Assembly: GCA_037954235.1 (NCBI GenBank)
Contig: JBBMOA010000021.1
Coordinates: 5,994,501-6,058,500 of the forward strand
DNA length: 64,000 bases
Origin: Aulostomus chinensis
Taxonomy: Eukaryota; Chordata; Actinopteri; Syngnathiformes; Aulostomidae
Direction of reading: 5' to 3'
The translations under genes were made by a program, and so were the position numbers. Positions 22,801 through 34,827 of the stretch are shown piece by piece; the stretch's first letter is position 1, and every line of letters starts with the position of its first letter. The notes beneath the pieces were generated by a model. The model did no database searches. It worked only from the letters and a program-made list of their open reading frames with translations, and was not told the origin of the DNA.

Positions 22801-25800
22801 TCATATTTTGTTTATTTTAGAAAATAAAACAACTTTTAAAAAATTTATTTTAGTTTATCACAAAGTCTCAAGTTTAGCTAAGGAAAAAAAGATTGGTTGT
22901 AAAACTAGTATTTTTTAAGTTATTTAAAGTTCATAAAATAATAAAATATATCTTTCCTTTTCAGTACTACAAAAGATCGCTTTATGTACAATGTACATAC
23001 AAAATTGAATGATAAGTATCTATGACATTACACCGAGGAAGAACAATTGTATTGGAAATACTTGATTCCAGTATTATTGTGACTGAGCTGGTGGCTATAC
23101 CGAAAGGGGAACGCAAACTCTTAGTTTAAAGCTGCGCAATTTTTAAAACTTTATCTGTTCTGCTAATCTGTTGTTCTCCTATGTGACACGACCTCCTAAA
23201 TGGGACTGGGATCTGTACTACAGATGGGGCGGCCAAGCAACACCAACCAGGCGCAGCCCATCATCAGCACACCATGGAAACAGAGCGACGACACGCGCCG
23301 CTGGTCATCCTACTGGAGCTGGTCACTAAAACAGCCTTGACAACATCATGGAAGCGTAACACACAACAAAGACAGACAATAGACTTGGACGGACAACCAG
23401 ACACACATACACACGCACCTGGAAATCAACAGACAAAGACAAAGCCGAGAGACAAATTAGTGTCTTTATATACCCGGAGATTACATATATGAGCAAATTC
23501 AAGTAACAATCGAGCAGTTAATGGGCCATTTCCACAGCAGCCACTTTGACATGTCATATGAGGATAAACTTGGGTGTAACTGAAAAGACAATTATGGTCC
23601 CACTGAGTCAAAATAGCTTGGGCAAACAAATCCATTAGTAGAAGGTATTTAATGTTATTTACACCAGGAAGCAATCCAAATCCCTGTCTCACAAACACTA
23701 AAGAAAAAAAAGGAGATACAGGGTTGCTCCAAATTGTCCTTGTTTTGCTAAGACTTTCAAGGAATGAGTGAGGCCACACGTGACCCTTCACTTTACACAA
23801 CAAGAAAAACCTAGAATGATGATGTTGAGGAGTGTGGGAGTGGTTGACTTCATTAAATGACAACCAATTCTGGATGCATACATTTAAGCTCAAGCAAAAT
23901 AAAAGTTTGCAGATGAGGTAAGATATTAAAACATTTTCATTAGTTATGTTTCAATATGTCATTTAACTAAAAAGCTGCCAGTAAGGTTAACTCCCACACT
24001 TACCATTACCACACAGTCTGCTACTAATATGGCTAATGCAGCTGAAGTTATGTGATGGACTGAATCACTGCACTGTCATCTCTTTAAGGACGTGTCCATG
24101 ATTCTGGACAACTCACCTTAATGTTCCTCCCCCCTAACATGACTGAATTCATCTGCTCCAGAGCGAGCTGAGCAGCCTCTGGAACATCATATTCCACAAA
24201 GGCAAACCCCTGTACACCAGATAGAACAAAGAACATTTCAACAACTGGGCTGCTTCTTCATAATTCCAGATTGTTAAAATCCCAAACTAACCTTGTGTTT
24301 CATCGTCACAGAGTCCCAAGACATGTCAATGCTCTTGATTGGGCCGAAGGGGGCAAACGCCTGCCTGATGGTGTCTTCACCGAGTTCATAGTATATGGAG
24401 CCGACATACACCCGACACATGATGGCTAGAGCACGTTGCCGCTGAGCTGCCACCTGCCAACCAGGGAAAACAACACATAAGCATTAGAGAGTAAGAGAAC
24501 GGAAGAATACACACAGACACACTAAAAAATAAATGTGTATTTTCTACTGTGCTTTCCCAAAAGATAGCCAGAGGCCATTTCAAAGTTAGGGGGTTTGAAG
24601 GTAATATAATGGAATACAGTAATCAAAGGAAAGATCTCTGAGAAAGAAGTACTAACATGTATAAGTTATACAAAATTGATGTCAGCACTTGTATTTACTA
24701 CATGGCCTCTGTTCGGTTACAATTGAACAGACATATGGAGAAAAACACATTGAAGTGAATCACATGCACAGCCCTCACAAATATTTGGCTTCAGTAACTA
24801 ACCTGTTAGTCCAGGGATGCAAGTAAGGTAACAAAAGTAATCGTGGAGTTCATACGAAATCCAAACAAAGTCTTGACGAAAGCATTTCAAACTTTCTTCT
24901 CAAGTCTAACGGGACGGGTGGTTTAACCACTGAAAGCTGCAGTGTTTTACTGTTGTCTTTCGATCAGCCTGTGTCTGTAAAATTTCATTCTATCACCAAG
25001 AAAATATAACAAGAGCCTAATTCATGACATCATGAATATGACAAAGATCCATGTTCCGGCAGTTCTCTCATTTTAGTCCATTAAAAGGGATTGCTATCCA
25101 TCTTTTGTCCCATGCCAAGAGTTCTGCTTTTCAAGCAAATGCATATTTTTCAAAGGTGTGACTTCTCAATTTGACAAACAAGTTATTAAGTCCTTTAAAA
25201 GCCCCCAAACAGCCTTATTAAATATTCCCACTGCGACTCAAGAAAACATAAGTTCCTCAACAACTAACAACAGTCGTTCATCTTGGAAAATGGTCACAGG
25301 CACGCTAACATCAGAGAGCCATTTTCTTGCAAAATATGCATTCTTTGATTGAGTGAAAAGGGCAGGGATTGATGCCAAAGCAACCAATACAAGAAGGGTA
25401 ACAGTCCTTTTTCCATTGGGAATGCGCACAGAAAAAAATTTAATAATCTATTGACCGATTGTAAAGGTGAGAGAGGATCTCCAAAGCCCATTGTCACTGC
25501 TGCCATCTGAAAGACAGTAAAGATGAAAAAAGTGCTGAAAAGTAGGTTAGATATCCCTTAGCTTGACTTTTCTTTTTTGCAAAAAAAAGGTCATTGTTTT
25601 GCTAGATAGACAAAAGTGGTCAGGCTAACACTATATGCAGACCCTCCCTCTAAACAACATACAGTCTGAGGAGTTTCCTCCCCTATTTAAATTACAAATC
25701 TCCACACAGCAATAAGCATAAACAAGTTCCCTTTAAGCAAAGCATTTAACATTATAACCAAAGCCTTCAAAGATGATCTTCACCACCTGAAAAAGAGCAG

Positions 25801-27991
25801 AGGCAAAAGCAAGGGCATGTGGGCTACACATGTGGACTTTCTCACAGCAAAAGGAGGAAGGGAGTAGGGGCTCCAATAAAGATTTATTTAAAAAAGACGA
25901 GTTCTGAGACAGGTGACGCCCAACTATTAAAATATAATTCTAAAATCGAGACTCGCAGCCGACGCGTGCAATAAATAAACTTTGTTCGGTACGGTACCAA
26001 AAAATGTTTTACATCTCACCTGCAAGTTTGTGAGCTGTTGTTGCTGATGGGCAATGGTCTGCTTCACCAACACACTCTTAATGCTTTGCTCCATGGCATA
26101 CTTCTTTGCCTTTAAAAGAAGAGAAATTACATTTAGATTCCCCATATTTAAGTGTACAGTTATTATTATCAACACCAGGGAAACTCCGATCAAGTATTGA
26201 TATCAAATATCAACCTTGTACTGACTCAAAATAGTGCAATTGGCTGTCTGTGAAAATGCAGCCAATCTGTTAAATTGAATTCCATGTTCCAGCAGTGTGC
26301 TAGCTGAGGACAGCTACAAGCCAAAAGGACAAAAACGAAAGGCTTGGCAGTTTTGCAGTAACTCTTACTTGGTTCTTGTTCTTGATTATTTTTCATCTTA
26401 ATAAAAATTATACAATTCAGCACACACACACATTTTATCTATATATAATTACTTTGTTTTGTTTTTTCCCCACACTTAAGGAAAATTATGATTAAGTCAA
26501 GCTTGACTGTGGTTGCATCCACACAGTGAGGTCTACAGAATACTAATAAAACATAGGTATCCGACCAGTGGTCCATATGAGCTGATACAGTAAGCTTGGG
26601 TATCAGTCTAAGAACTGAACAAACTGGGCTGGTAAGCACCAAACTTTGACAGATACTTAGCCAGTATATTCACATGCACATGAGAAATAAATTTGCACGG
26701 AGAAATGAAACCGTGCAGAAAATTGAAAAACATATACAACTGGGCTGCGCATACAGTCAAAAATGACAAATCACAATATGGCCTTCTTCAGTTTTGTAAT
26801 TTCAGGAAAATGAAACATTATGATTTAGTATCATTTCCTCCAGAGAAATCTTTAATTACGGGAGCAATGTTCAATCCAGCCAACTGTAACAGCCTAACTT
26901 ACTACTTACCTAAGTACCGGTAAACACAGATTTACAATGACATTCATGTAAGTGTAATATCCATAAAATCATAACTAATACACTTAGGGAGGTCCTGTAT
27001 GTCAAAGCGTTTCCCTCCTACCCTCTGAAGTGCCTCCTGCTGCTCTGGGGTGAGTGGCGGCAGGCCAAGCTTGGAGCCTGTGCCTTGTCCATTCTCCATC
27101 GTCAGAGCTTCTCCTCCCTGACAATCAGAAACAGCAAGCGATATAATTACATGCAAATGGTTTTGTCGGAGATAAATACCTGCCTAAAGGTAGGATAAAT
27201 CCACAACTATAGTTACGGTATACAATAAATCCTGTATTTCATTAAGAAGTCATGTCACCCCACAAAGCATTGGTAATCATAATTATTAAAGATGCTACAG
27301 CACATACACCCGGATTTACGCCAGGTGAAACCGGACGAACTCCTTACCTACACAACCTGCTAATCGCTGGGTCCACCAGACTGAGGCAGGAAAACCCCCA
27401 AGGGGAAGATGACTGATGGGAAGCCTTAACAATTCAACAAATTCTAGGGAAAATAAAAAATGCCTTCAGACTAACAATACGAAAATCAGGCTTCTAGCAG
27501 TATTTTACATCGAAATCTTTCCCTGCATTTTAGTGAGCTAACATTAGCATACTACACACGTATGCTCATGATTTCTTTCATCCTAACACGACTAAATTAG
27601 CAATCCCAGGCTAAGGTTAAAACTTAGCCGTGAACGCTTCGCTTGACTAGATCTAAACATCGAATAGGATACATATTTTCTATATCCACAAGGGCCAAAA
27701 CTGCGTAATTATAAGAAATCCCTTCTTGATATTGCTAGGCCTGGTTGCTATTTAACGTTAGCTTACATCTTTGTTGCTAGCGGATATTAGCTACTCCGGG
27801 GCATTCATCACTATGGCGCGTAAAGCAAAAAGCATTTTCCCCACTTAGAAATACCAATTTACCGAGTATTTAGCACTATTCAACGCTACTAGCCATTGCG
27901 CAGTACTTACGCAACAACAACTAGAGCTAAAAATATCGTAACTGCGTTATTAATCAAGGATTTTATTTACCGCAGTCTCCGTTACCGCCAT
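19878..27991 (-). CDS. puf60: Poly(U)-binding splicing factor PUF60 (complete, 11 coding exons)
   Basis: PUF60 binds U-rich tracts near 3' splice sites, helps recruit U2 snRNP, and also acts as a MYC repressor (FIR). Coding exons in transcript order: 27971-27991, 27022-27117, 26020-26109, 25456-25506, 24292-24453, 24117-24209, 22337-22550, 22065-22255, 21347-21461, 20285-20532, 19878-20177. All phases join to give 526 residues plus stop, against about 559 in human. RRM1 spans about 100-177 (RNP1 KGFAFVEY at 140-147). RRM2 spans about 197-275 (RNP1 RGFGFIEY at 237-244). A Pro/Ala-rich linker and an acidic, Lys/Glu-rich stretch follow. The C-terminal U2AF-homology motif (about 428-510) carries the RWF loop at 502-504. 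The chosen start gives MAVTETA; a second in-frame Met in exon 2 (residue 14, better Kozak context) could give a shorter form. Teleosts carry puf60a and puf60b; I cannot say which this is. Confidence 0.97.
22023..22255 (-). CDS. puf60: puf60 exon 8 with two competing donors (GC at 22064, GT at 22022)
   Basis: The exon finishes RRM2 and encodes the Pro/Ala-rich linker ending KITAQ. Joining KITAQ to EAV of exon 9, as in known PUF60 proteins, requires a donor that reads CAG then gcaagt, a GC-type site with otherwise consensus bases. A normal CAG/gtaaat donor lies 42 nt further on in the same phase and would add 14 residues (ASMNPFQRDLMAFQ) without a stop. The 526-residue model uses the GC donor (exon 22065-22255). 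Confidence 0.8.
23206..23264 (+). repeat. Inverted copy of the puf60 intron 6/exon 7 boundary
   Basis: Inside puf60 intron 6, the plus strand at 23210-23264 matches the minus strand at 22510-22564 (the last 14 nt of intron 6 and first 41 nt of exon 7) at 45 of 55 positions with no gap. A CTGG match extends it to 23206 after a 3-nt gap. Because it includes the acceptor side of the intron, it is a genomic inverted duplication and not a cDNA copy. Its own frame carries non-synonymous changes and soon reaches a stop, so coding function is unlikely. It could pair with exon 7 in the pre-mRNA (see findings). Confidence 0.85.
25456..25506 (-). CDS. puf60: puf60 exon 4: 51-nt cassette exon
   Basis: This 17-codon, phase 0-0 exon encodes MAAVTMGFGDPLSPLQS. 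It is preceded by ctttcag and followed by gtcaat, a weak donor. In mammals the equivalent 17 residues separate the longer PUF60 form from the FIR form, so conditional inclusion is likely here too. Skipping it keeps the frame. The introns on both sides (25507-26019 and 24454-25455) show no other exon. Confidence 0.9.
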
Positions 27992-28090
27992 GAAGCACAC
28001 TTTCTCGAAGAGGCCCACTCACTGCAACAATCGCGAGACTTGCAGGCTTTCAAAGAATCATATCGCGAGAACTATACCATCGCGATGATT
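27992..28090 (-). promoter_or_regulatory. puf60: puf60 proximal promoter with three TCGCGA cores
   Basis: Within 100 nt upstream of the puf60 start codon there are two TCGCGAGA sites (28031-28038 and 28063-28070) and a third TCGCGA core (28080-28085). On the transcribed strand the first two read TCTCGCGA, most of the palindromic TCTCGCGAGA element bound by BANP in mammalian housekeeping promoters. There is no TATA box. The site matches are seen directly; the binding factor is inferred from mammals. Confidence 0.6.
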
Positions 28091-28738
28091 TGAATGATTT
28101 GCAAGGCATTTCACCGTGAACAGTTTTTTTTTCTTCGCCCGTTTATTCTACCATAACCAACAGCATTTTTATTTCCTTTAACTTTTATAGTATTTATTTC
28201 AAATGTCTTGCCGACCCTAACTGATATAGAATAGTTGATATTTGGATGGACAAAATATAAAGACCAACTCAGTATAACCCAGTACAATTCGACCAAAATG
28301 TCCATCATGTCAAACCAAACTCTCACTCAGAGAGATTTAATCAAATAAAGATTATAATCCTCATGGAGAAATTACGGGAATGTGATTTAATACAAATGGT
28401 TGTTGCACTGAGAGGCATTTCATTCATTTAATCTAAGTGTACGTAATAAAAAGGCATATGTATTGTTGTAATGATTATATAATCAGATAGGTTATATTAT
28501 AATAATACAAGGCTGGCTTCTAAATAAGATATGACCTGAAATGGATGACATGTAGTAGTATACATTTTAACACAATTTAGAAGTGTTCTGGCAAATTCTC
28601 ACTTTATTTCCTCCCGCTTATTAAAAATCAAATTCATGCTGAGAAAAATTCCTAATGTTATAATCAAATATGTGCATTGGCAGAGAACTAATTTTATAAC
28701 AAAAAATAATTCAGACACAACCAACATGTCTAATATTG
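28091..28738. other. Intergenic interval upstream of puf60
   Basis: AT-rich sequence lies between the puf60 promoter cores and the candidate nrbp2 poly(A) signal. I see no gene, repeat family or further regulatory motif that I can support. Confidence 0.4.
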
Positions 28739-30330
28739 TTTATTGTCATGTATTTAATTGCAGTAGCTACAATATTTAACAAATGTTCAACACATCCAAA
28801 GGCAAGTTTATTCCAACAGATTCACGGAAAAAAAAAGTTCATTTGACAAATAAGACTGATATGAATGCTTTTTTTTTCCATATTTGCAAAGTCTAAACAT
28901 TCATCTTCTAGATCAGGTTCCCAATGGACCTGAACCGCAACTGACGAAGGCAAAATGCAAGGTTTTGAACATGGTTGCAGGCTTTGAAGCTCATGCAGCT
29001 TACGAGAGAAAGAGTTGCGCTGCTTTGCATTGAAATTTCACCAAAGTAAACCCCTTTAATAGCCACAAACAAATATGTACACCACAACCTCTCCTAGGTG
29101 GAAAAATTTCAGGGCTCCCATCTTCAGAGATAAACTGCTAAGTAGGCTTGACACAGAGTTTATATACTAAGTAATTTCTGTAAGCAATGACTGTACAGCA
29201 GTGTCATGAAACCATGGACCATACAGAGCCAGGAAACAAATTAAGTCTAAATAACTGATTCTGACAAACAAGAGTATACTGCTAAAGGCTGATGAGATGG
29301 TTCATTTACAAGCTTCATAAAGACAAAAATCCACCCAAAAAGTTGTCTTTTATGCTGTCGTGATTAGTTTCTTCAGAAGAAAATGTGCCACAGCTGAAGG
29401 GATTCACACATTTTTATGTAGGCTGCAGCATAAACAGATCAATTGGATATTGCACATATAAGTACAGTAGATATACTTATACAAAATGTTCCATGTATTT
29501 AAATGTAATGTATCTGTGTAAATATTTTGCTCTTTTCATAAGAAGTGCTGTGTGGTTCACTCCTGGCCCCTTATGTTACCTTGAAAATAATGCCAACAGC
29601 AATAATAATGATAATTTTGAAGAAAATAATAGCTCTGGTATTGGAGTTAGTATTGTACTGAGAGAAAAGTATCAGATCGGAACTAGACAAATGTATTGAA
29701 ATTGGATTTTAAGGTAAGAAATGTGGATTCGTTCATCTCTATTATTTCACAGCCTTTATATTTCCCCCTACCTAATGTAATTCTTATGCAAAATGCAGTA
29801 TTGATGCTACAGATGTTACAAAAATACCAAATATATAATGTTCTTCAGATTTGGGTAGATTTTTTCTTTTAAAACACCTCTGGACACAATTACAAAAAAC
29901 TCAATGTTATGTTAGAAAATGTCCTCAGATGTTTTGGAAAATGTAGCAAAATAAGTCAAACAGTAATATTCATTGAGAATATGGCGATTTTTATGGATAA
30001 CTTCACCAACAACCTTCCTCCCATTTAAATATGATTATAAATTACAAGCCTTTTGTGATGTTCCCCAATTTTTTTTTTTTTTTAGTGAAAACTGTCCCAA
30101 AAATTAAAATTGGGGCTAAATCATACAATGTTCTAACACAAAAGATGTTTTTACACACTAAAGTATGTATTTCTTTCAACCCTCAATTTTTTAACCGCCA
30201 ATCACCCAGGCTGGCGAAGACATGGTTACAAGATGTACCCAACAGACTTCAGGAGCAGGATGTTACAAGCAGCCATCACGCTGTGCTTCCTGTCCGTCAG
30301 ACTAGAATTAGAAATAAAAAAGTCTCATTG

Positions 30331-30359
30331 TGTGTAAGAACATTTCATGAATGAGGCCC
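30331..30359 (+). mobile_element. Solo terminal arm of the 52.3-kb MITE family
   Basis: The segment contains GTAAGAACATTTCATGAATG, closely matching the right arm of the foldback element at 52336-52545. No partner arm was found nearby. Confidence 0.5.
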
Positions 30360-30401
30360 ACTGACAGCAATAGAGGCCATTCATCATCCATACATCCAAT
30401 A

Positions 30402-31231
30402 AAGAAAGCAATACTTCACCCAAAAAGTATATTTTGCATTTTAAGTTCTTAAATATAGGTGTCTTGGGGGTCACAAATGACTCTTTTTCTCCTACGATAC
30501 TTCTTTGTGGTTCGAAATGCCGAAAGAGTCAGCCACATGAATTTAGGTTGCAGCTGATAGCACCTGATGGCTAACAGGAAAACTGTCCATTCATGTTCAC
30601 ATACATATTCTCTAGTGAATTGTCTGAAATAGTCCACATCTTTTCCATCCAACCTTATGCTCAGTAATCCAAAAACACTTTGATATGGACTACAAGCAAA
30701 CTAATATCAAGTTTGACACAACCGGGAACCAACCTGAGTGAGTTGGACCAACTGATTGCGCTAGCTAGTCACATTTGGCGCTACCCAAAACAAGCACCAA
30801 ACTGAAAAGTTCTAATTTCTTCTTTTGTTGTGCGTTTGTGGATTGTTGGGCTCTTAAGAGTTTGGAAACTGACATTTTTGGATGTTTTCGCTGTTGTTGT
30901 TGTTGTAGCTGTGGCTATATGCTCTTAGCTTCAAGCTAAATTTATTAGTATTTCATTAGCCTCATAGTGTAATTGCCTAAGTCATATTTTGGCCAAATCG
31001 AGATATCTGCCTGACTCATCTAACTAACTAACTAACCTAAAAATGTGTTTGTTTGTTTTGAAAACCTTTCAATATGACTAAGGCAATTATGCTAAGAGGC
31101 TAATGATTTGTGTGCTCCAGAGTCACAAAGAAGTAATGCAGGAGGTAAAACACATCTTTGTACGCTAAAGACACTAATTTGTTAGTGTTAGAAAGACAAA
31201 GTGCACTTTTAAGGGGAAGTGTCGCTTTAAC
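30402..31231. mobile_element. Foldback (MITE-like) element, about 830 bp, diverged
   Basis: Inner arms are near-complementary: CATTAGCCTCATAGTGTAAT from about 30956 pairs with the reverse complement of the segment ending near 31107, and both continue TTGCCTAAGTCATATT-like. Further out, ATACTTCTTTGTGGTTC near 30499 pairs with the segment around 31125. The ends (AAGCAATACTTCACCC versus the complement of GGGGAAGTGTCGCTT) are also related. The arms contain indels, so the limits are approximate. Confidence 0.55.
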
Positions 31232-32207
31232 AGGACTGCCACCATCAAGAGTCAAGTTCACATTCAGCTTTTTTTTTGTTGTTGTTTGGACCCATGATAG
31301 CAGACAGGGACTACATCCAACTCTGAATATTCCAAACGGCTAATTTGGATGTCGTTTCATTATTTTCTCCAAAGAACATTGCCATGTCAGGCACTTTGCA
31401 AGTCTTTGGCTTCCAGAACACTTTCACAGGGAAACCCCTTAAGAGCACTGCAGGCTAAAGAGACAGGCATCAACTCATTGCTCGTCAATACATTTAGGCG
31501 TGGCGTGATTAGCAGAGGGAGAAGGAGCTTTTAACTCATGAGTGCAGACGGGTTTGCCGGACGTAAAGCAAGTAAACAAAGCAACAACAAACAGGCTTGT
31601 GCAATGCTTCAATAGTTCACAGTTAAACAGAAATAAATAAATGCAAATGAGTATTAACAGTGCATGTAGGATAGAATATTAGACCTGTAAATCGATTTTG
31701 TTTAAAAGGGAGAGATTGTTTGGTTAATGACTGGACCTTTGTTTCATGTTTCAGAGTAAATAGTCAAAGTGGAGTGCAAATGATGCTCATGAGTAATAAA
31801 ACATTCTTTTGATAACATAGCTGCTGCATTTTTAAGTAAAACAACTCCGTTATGAATAGTGGCTTTATGGAAAATGTAAGTTGTCGAGATATTTTAAGGC
31901 ATTCTAGCCCTTTGAGGCAGGGAGTCTGTCAATCTTCCACTGTGTTGTAGGACTGCTGAACACATCCATGATCCGGTCCTCCAACCAGGGGTGTCTTCAG
32001 ATCCTTCGTCACTGCTGGCGTTCTGTCTTCTTACTCATTGTCAAGGCCCAGCATCCGTCTATATTTGTCCTCTTTTCATCCCCGACTGGGTCAGCTCCCT
32101 TCGATTTCCAGCTGTGTGATTCTGATCCCCTTTTTCTTCGATTTGCGTGGTCAACGCCCCTTGGCCCTGCTGTCTAGGCAAGCTGCTGTCGTGACCTCTC
32201 TTCCTCC

Positions 32208-33668
32208 TCACTGTGTGCTCCCAGAGGTGAGCGCTCGGACCCGATGTCGACAGATGGCGTCCTCCAGGAACCCTGCAACCTTCTCAATGTCCTCCTGCGT
32301 GGAATATTAAAAAACAGACACTTACACAAAACTACATTCTAAATGTAACATCAAATCAAATTACTTTATGCTAACACCAACTAATGAGTAAAAGTGAACA
32401 ATCACATCAAAGACATTTGTCTGTTGTTGCTTCGTGACAAATATAAAGATTTTACCTCATTTATGAAGGCGTAGTGGACAAGTTCACTAGCAAGGTCTTT
32501 GGATGTGTCCGCTGAAAGTTACAAGAGAACATTTCAGCACACACTGACTATACGTCGAATGAAGGCAGAAATTATCAATCAATCAACTGATCTGGTTATT
32601 TTACCTGAGGTAAAATGTTCTATTTGCAAATTATTCTTAATGCAAAATATTTTGCTGGAAACTCTGTCTGTTTCAACGGTTTTAAATTGTTTCCATATCC
32701 AGTAGGAATTAATGACCACAGAAAGGGTTGGGGGGGGGGGGGGTTTCGTTCTTTTCGTTGGATTCAACACAAAAACAGAAACGAAAAACGGCAGCTTCAT
32801 AAAACACAGTCGTGTTAAACTTACTCGGAAGGATGTCACAGCTCAGCTGCCGGTGAAGTTTATCATCCATCTTCAGAAATAAAGAGAGCTGGGTGGGGGG
32901 GAGAGAAAGACTCCAATTTAAAATCAGGCTCCTGTTCATGTTTACATACATCCAACTCAAACGTTGTAGTTTGTCTGTATGTGTCATTTCATTGCCAAAA
33001 AAAAATTCAAATTCAGAGCCCAACAACAGAGATTAACCTGAGATGTACCTGCAGTACAGTGTGACTCACATGAGTTTTGGTCCCTTCTTCATTTGACTCC
33101 AAATTACAGTGCATCTGGACAACCTGCAACACATGTTCAAACTCTAGAAATACTGCATTGTGGTTGCGCGTGCCTGGGCTATCACGTGAACGAGTACGGG
33201 ACAGATATCGCAGGCATACAGAGACCTTGACCTTTCACCATCAAAATCATCACAATTCATCCTGAAGTTTGTATCAAATTTGATGAAATTCCCTTGAGGC
33301 CTTGAGATATTGCTGTCCTGCGGCGGTCGCCAGCAAAGAGCCAGAAAAACATAAATCCCCTATAATGCTGGCCATATCACATTCTTGCAGCCTTCCTCAT
33401 CATATAAGTATTGTATAATAAATTAGCAATTTACTTGGCAGCAGCAGCAGCATTGTTTAACTAATGTGGCTGTAGTAATGTGTGACAGGCCAACCTTCCT
33501 GGTCTCAGTCTCCTGGGGTTCAGGAGTCGGTGTCTTGACTGTCTCAACCTGCTCCTGAGACAAGGAGAGGGCACGAGGGACGGGGTGAGGCCGAGTCGAG
33601 GCGAAGTTCATCAAGGGGTAAATCCCATTCCTGCGAGGGAAAATGACAACGTGATTAACCGTCATGCT

Positions 33669-33734
<66 letters not shown>

Positions 33735-34769
33735 CTACTTACTTTACATCCTCCAGGAATTTGTCAAGTTCCAAAGGGGACACATGGGAATATCTATGAA
33801 GAGATGTGAAAAAAACAAAAAAACAAAAAAAACACGACACCCGTGAGTTCTGTGCTCGACATTTCGTGTGATATTTACAGGTAGATAAATATACCAGGTG
33901 GTAGATTTTACTTGAGCTGAACTCCTTGTCGGTCTTCATGTATAATCTCTGCCATGACTGCATTAGGGTCAAAAGACTTGGTTTTCTCCTCCACGCAGTT
34001 CTCAGGAAGCAAGTCTGGAGACGAGACAGAAGTCTGAATAAAGCGATCCAAGTCTACGAGAAACCTTCCTCTTTTTATTGAATATCAAAAGCTTTAATTT
34101 TTCATATACCCAGAACTGAAACACACTTTTTTCCTCAAGAACTGCCTTTGCAAACATAAATGAATCACCAACACTGCAAACATAACAGCAAAATAACAGT
34201 TTTAATGACAATCTGCTGTTAAGACTTTAAACTGTTATTATGCTGTATACATTGCTAGTCCTGCTGCATGTACCTCCCATGATGAGTAGTAAAGGATTTT
34301 TACATGGCGAGCTCGGCGTGCGGAGGAGGGAAACTCACACTGGTTGTTGATGAGGCAGTGGGCGGCCAGCAGTTTGAGGGAATGCACCTCGAACAAGACT
34401 CGGTGGAACAGAAGGTCGTGAGCTGTGGGACGGAACTTGGCATCATGACGCAAACAAGACTGGGTGAACTCCTGCAGTCAGAAATCAAACAGGGAGGTCT
34501 CACTCTAACACATAGCGACCCAGTTTTCCTCATGCACCCTGACGTGTGACAGGAACAGCCTAGAACCATGGCGGGTGTTTGTCTCGATCCTTACGTTTGA
34601 TTGGTTGTTATATTTAGGATGTGGAGTATTCTAGAGACTCACTCTCATGAGAGGGTCTTCCAGAGATTGACCCGCATTGACGATGGCCTCCTTGGACACA
34701 GCGCTGTCTCCATTGGCCTGGATCTCAAGTACTGCCATCTGGGGGGACAAATAAACTGTTAGCACACAG

Positions 34770-34827
<58 letters not shown>

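Larger units (their letters stand above)
28739..32207 (-). other. nrbp2: Probable nrbp2 3' UTR or intergenic DNA up to a strong poly(A) signal
   Basis: No coding exon follows the nrbp2 stop. The clearest polyadenylation signal in its orientation is AATAAA at 28744-28739, followed on the minus strand by a GU-rich element (GTTGGTTGTGTCTG), about 0.75 kb before the puf60 start codon. If used, the 3' UTR is about 3.5 kb and includes the foldback element at 30.4-31.2 kb. A shorter UTR is possible, for example at an AATAAA near 30.95 kb. The remainder is AT-rich with no named feature. Confidence 0.35.

Noticed and set aside
23224..23340. Plus-strand frame MGRPSNTNQAQPII, resembling puf60 exon 7, as an alternative exon or retrocopy
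   Set aside because: It is antisense to puf60, includes intron-side sequence, loses the RRM2 homology after 14 codons and then stops. An inverted duplication fits better.
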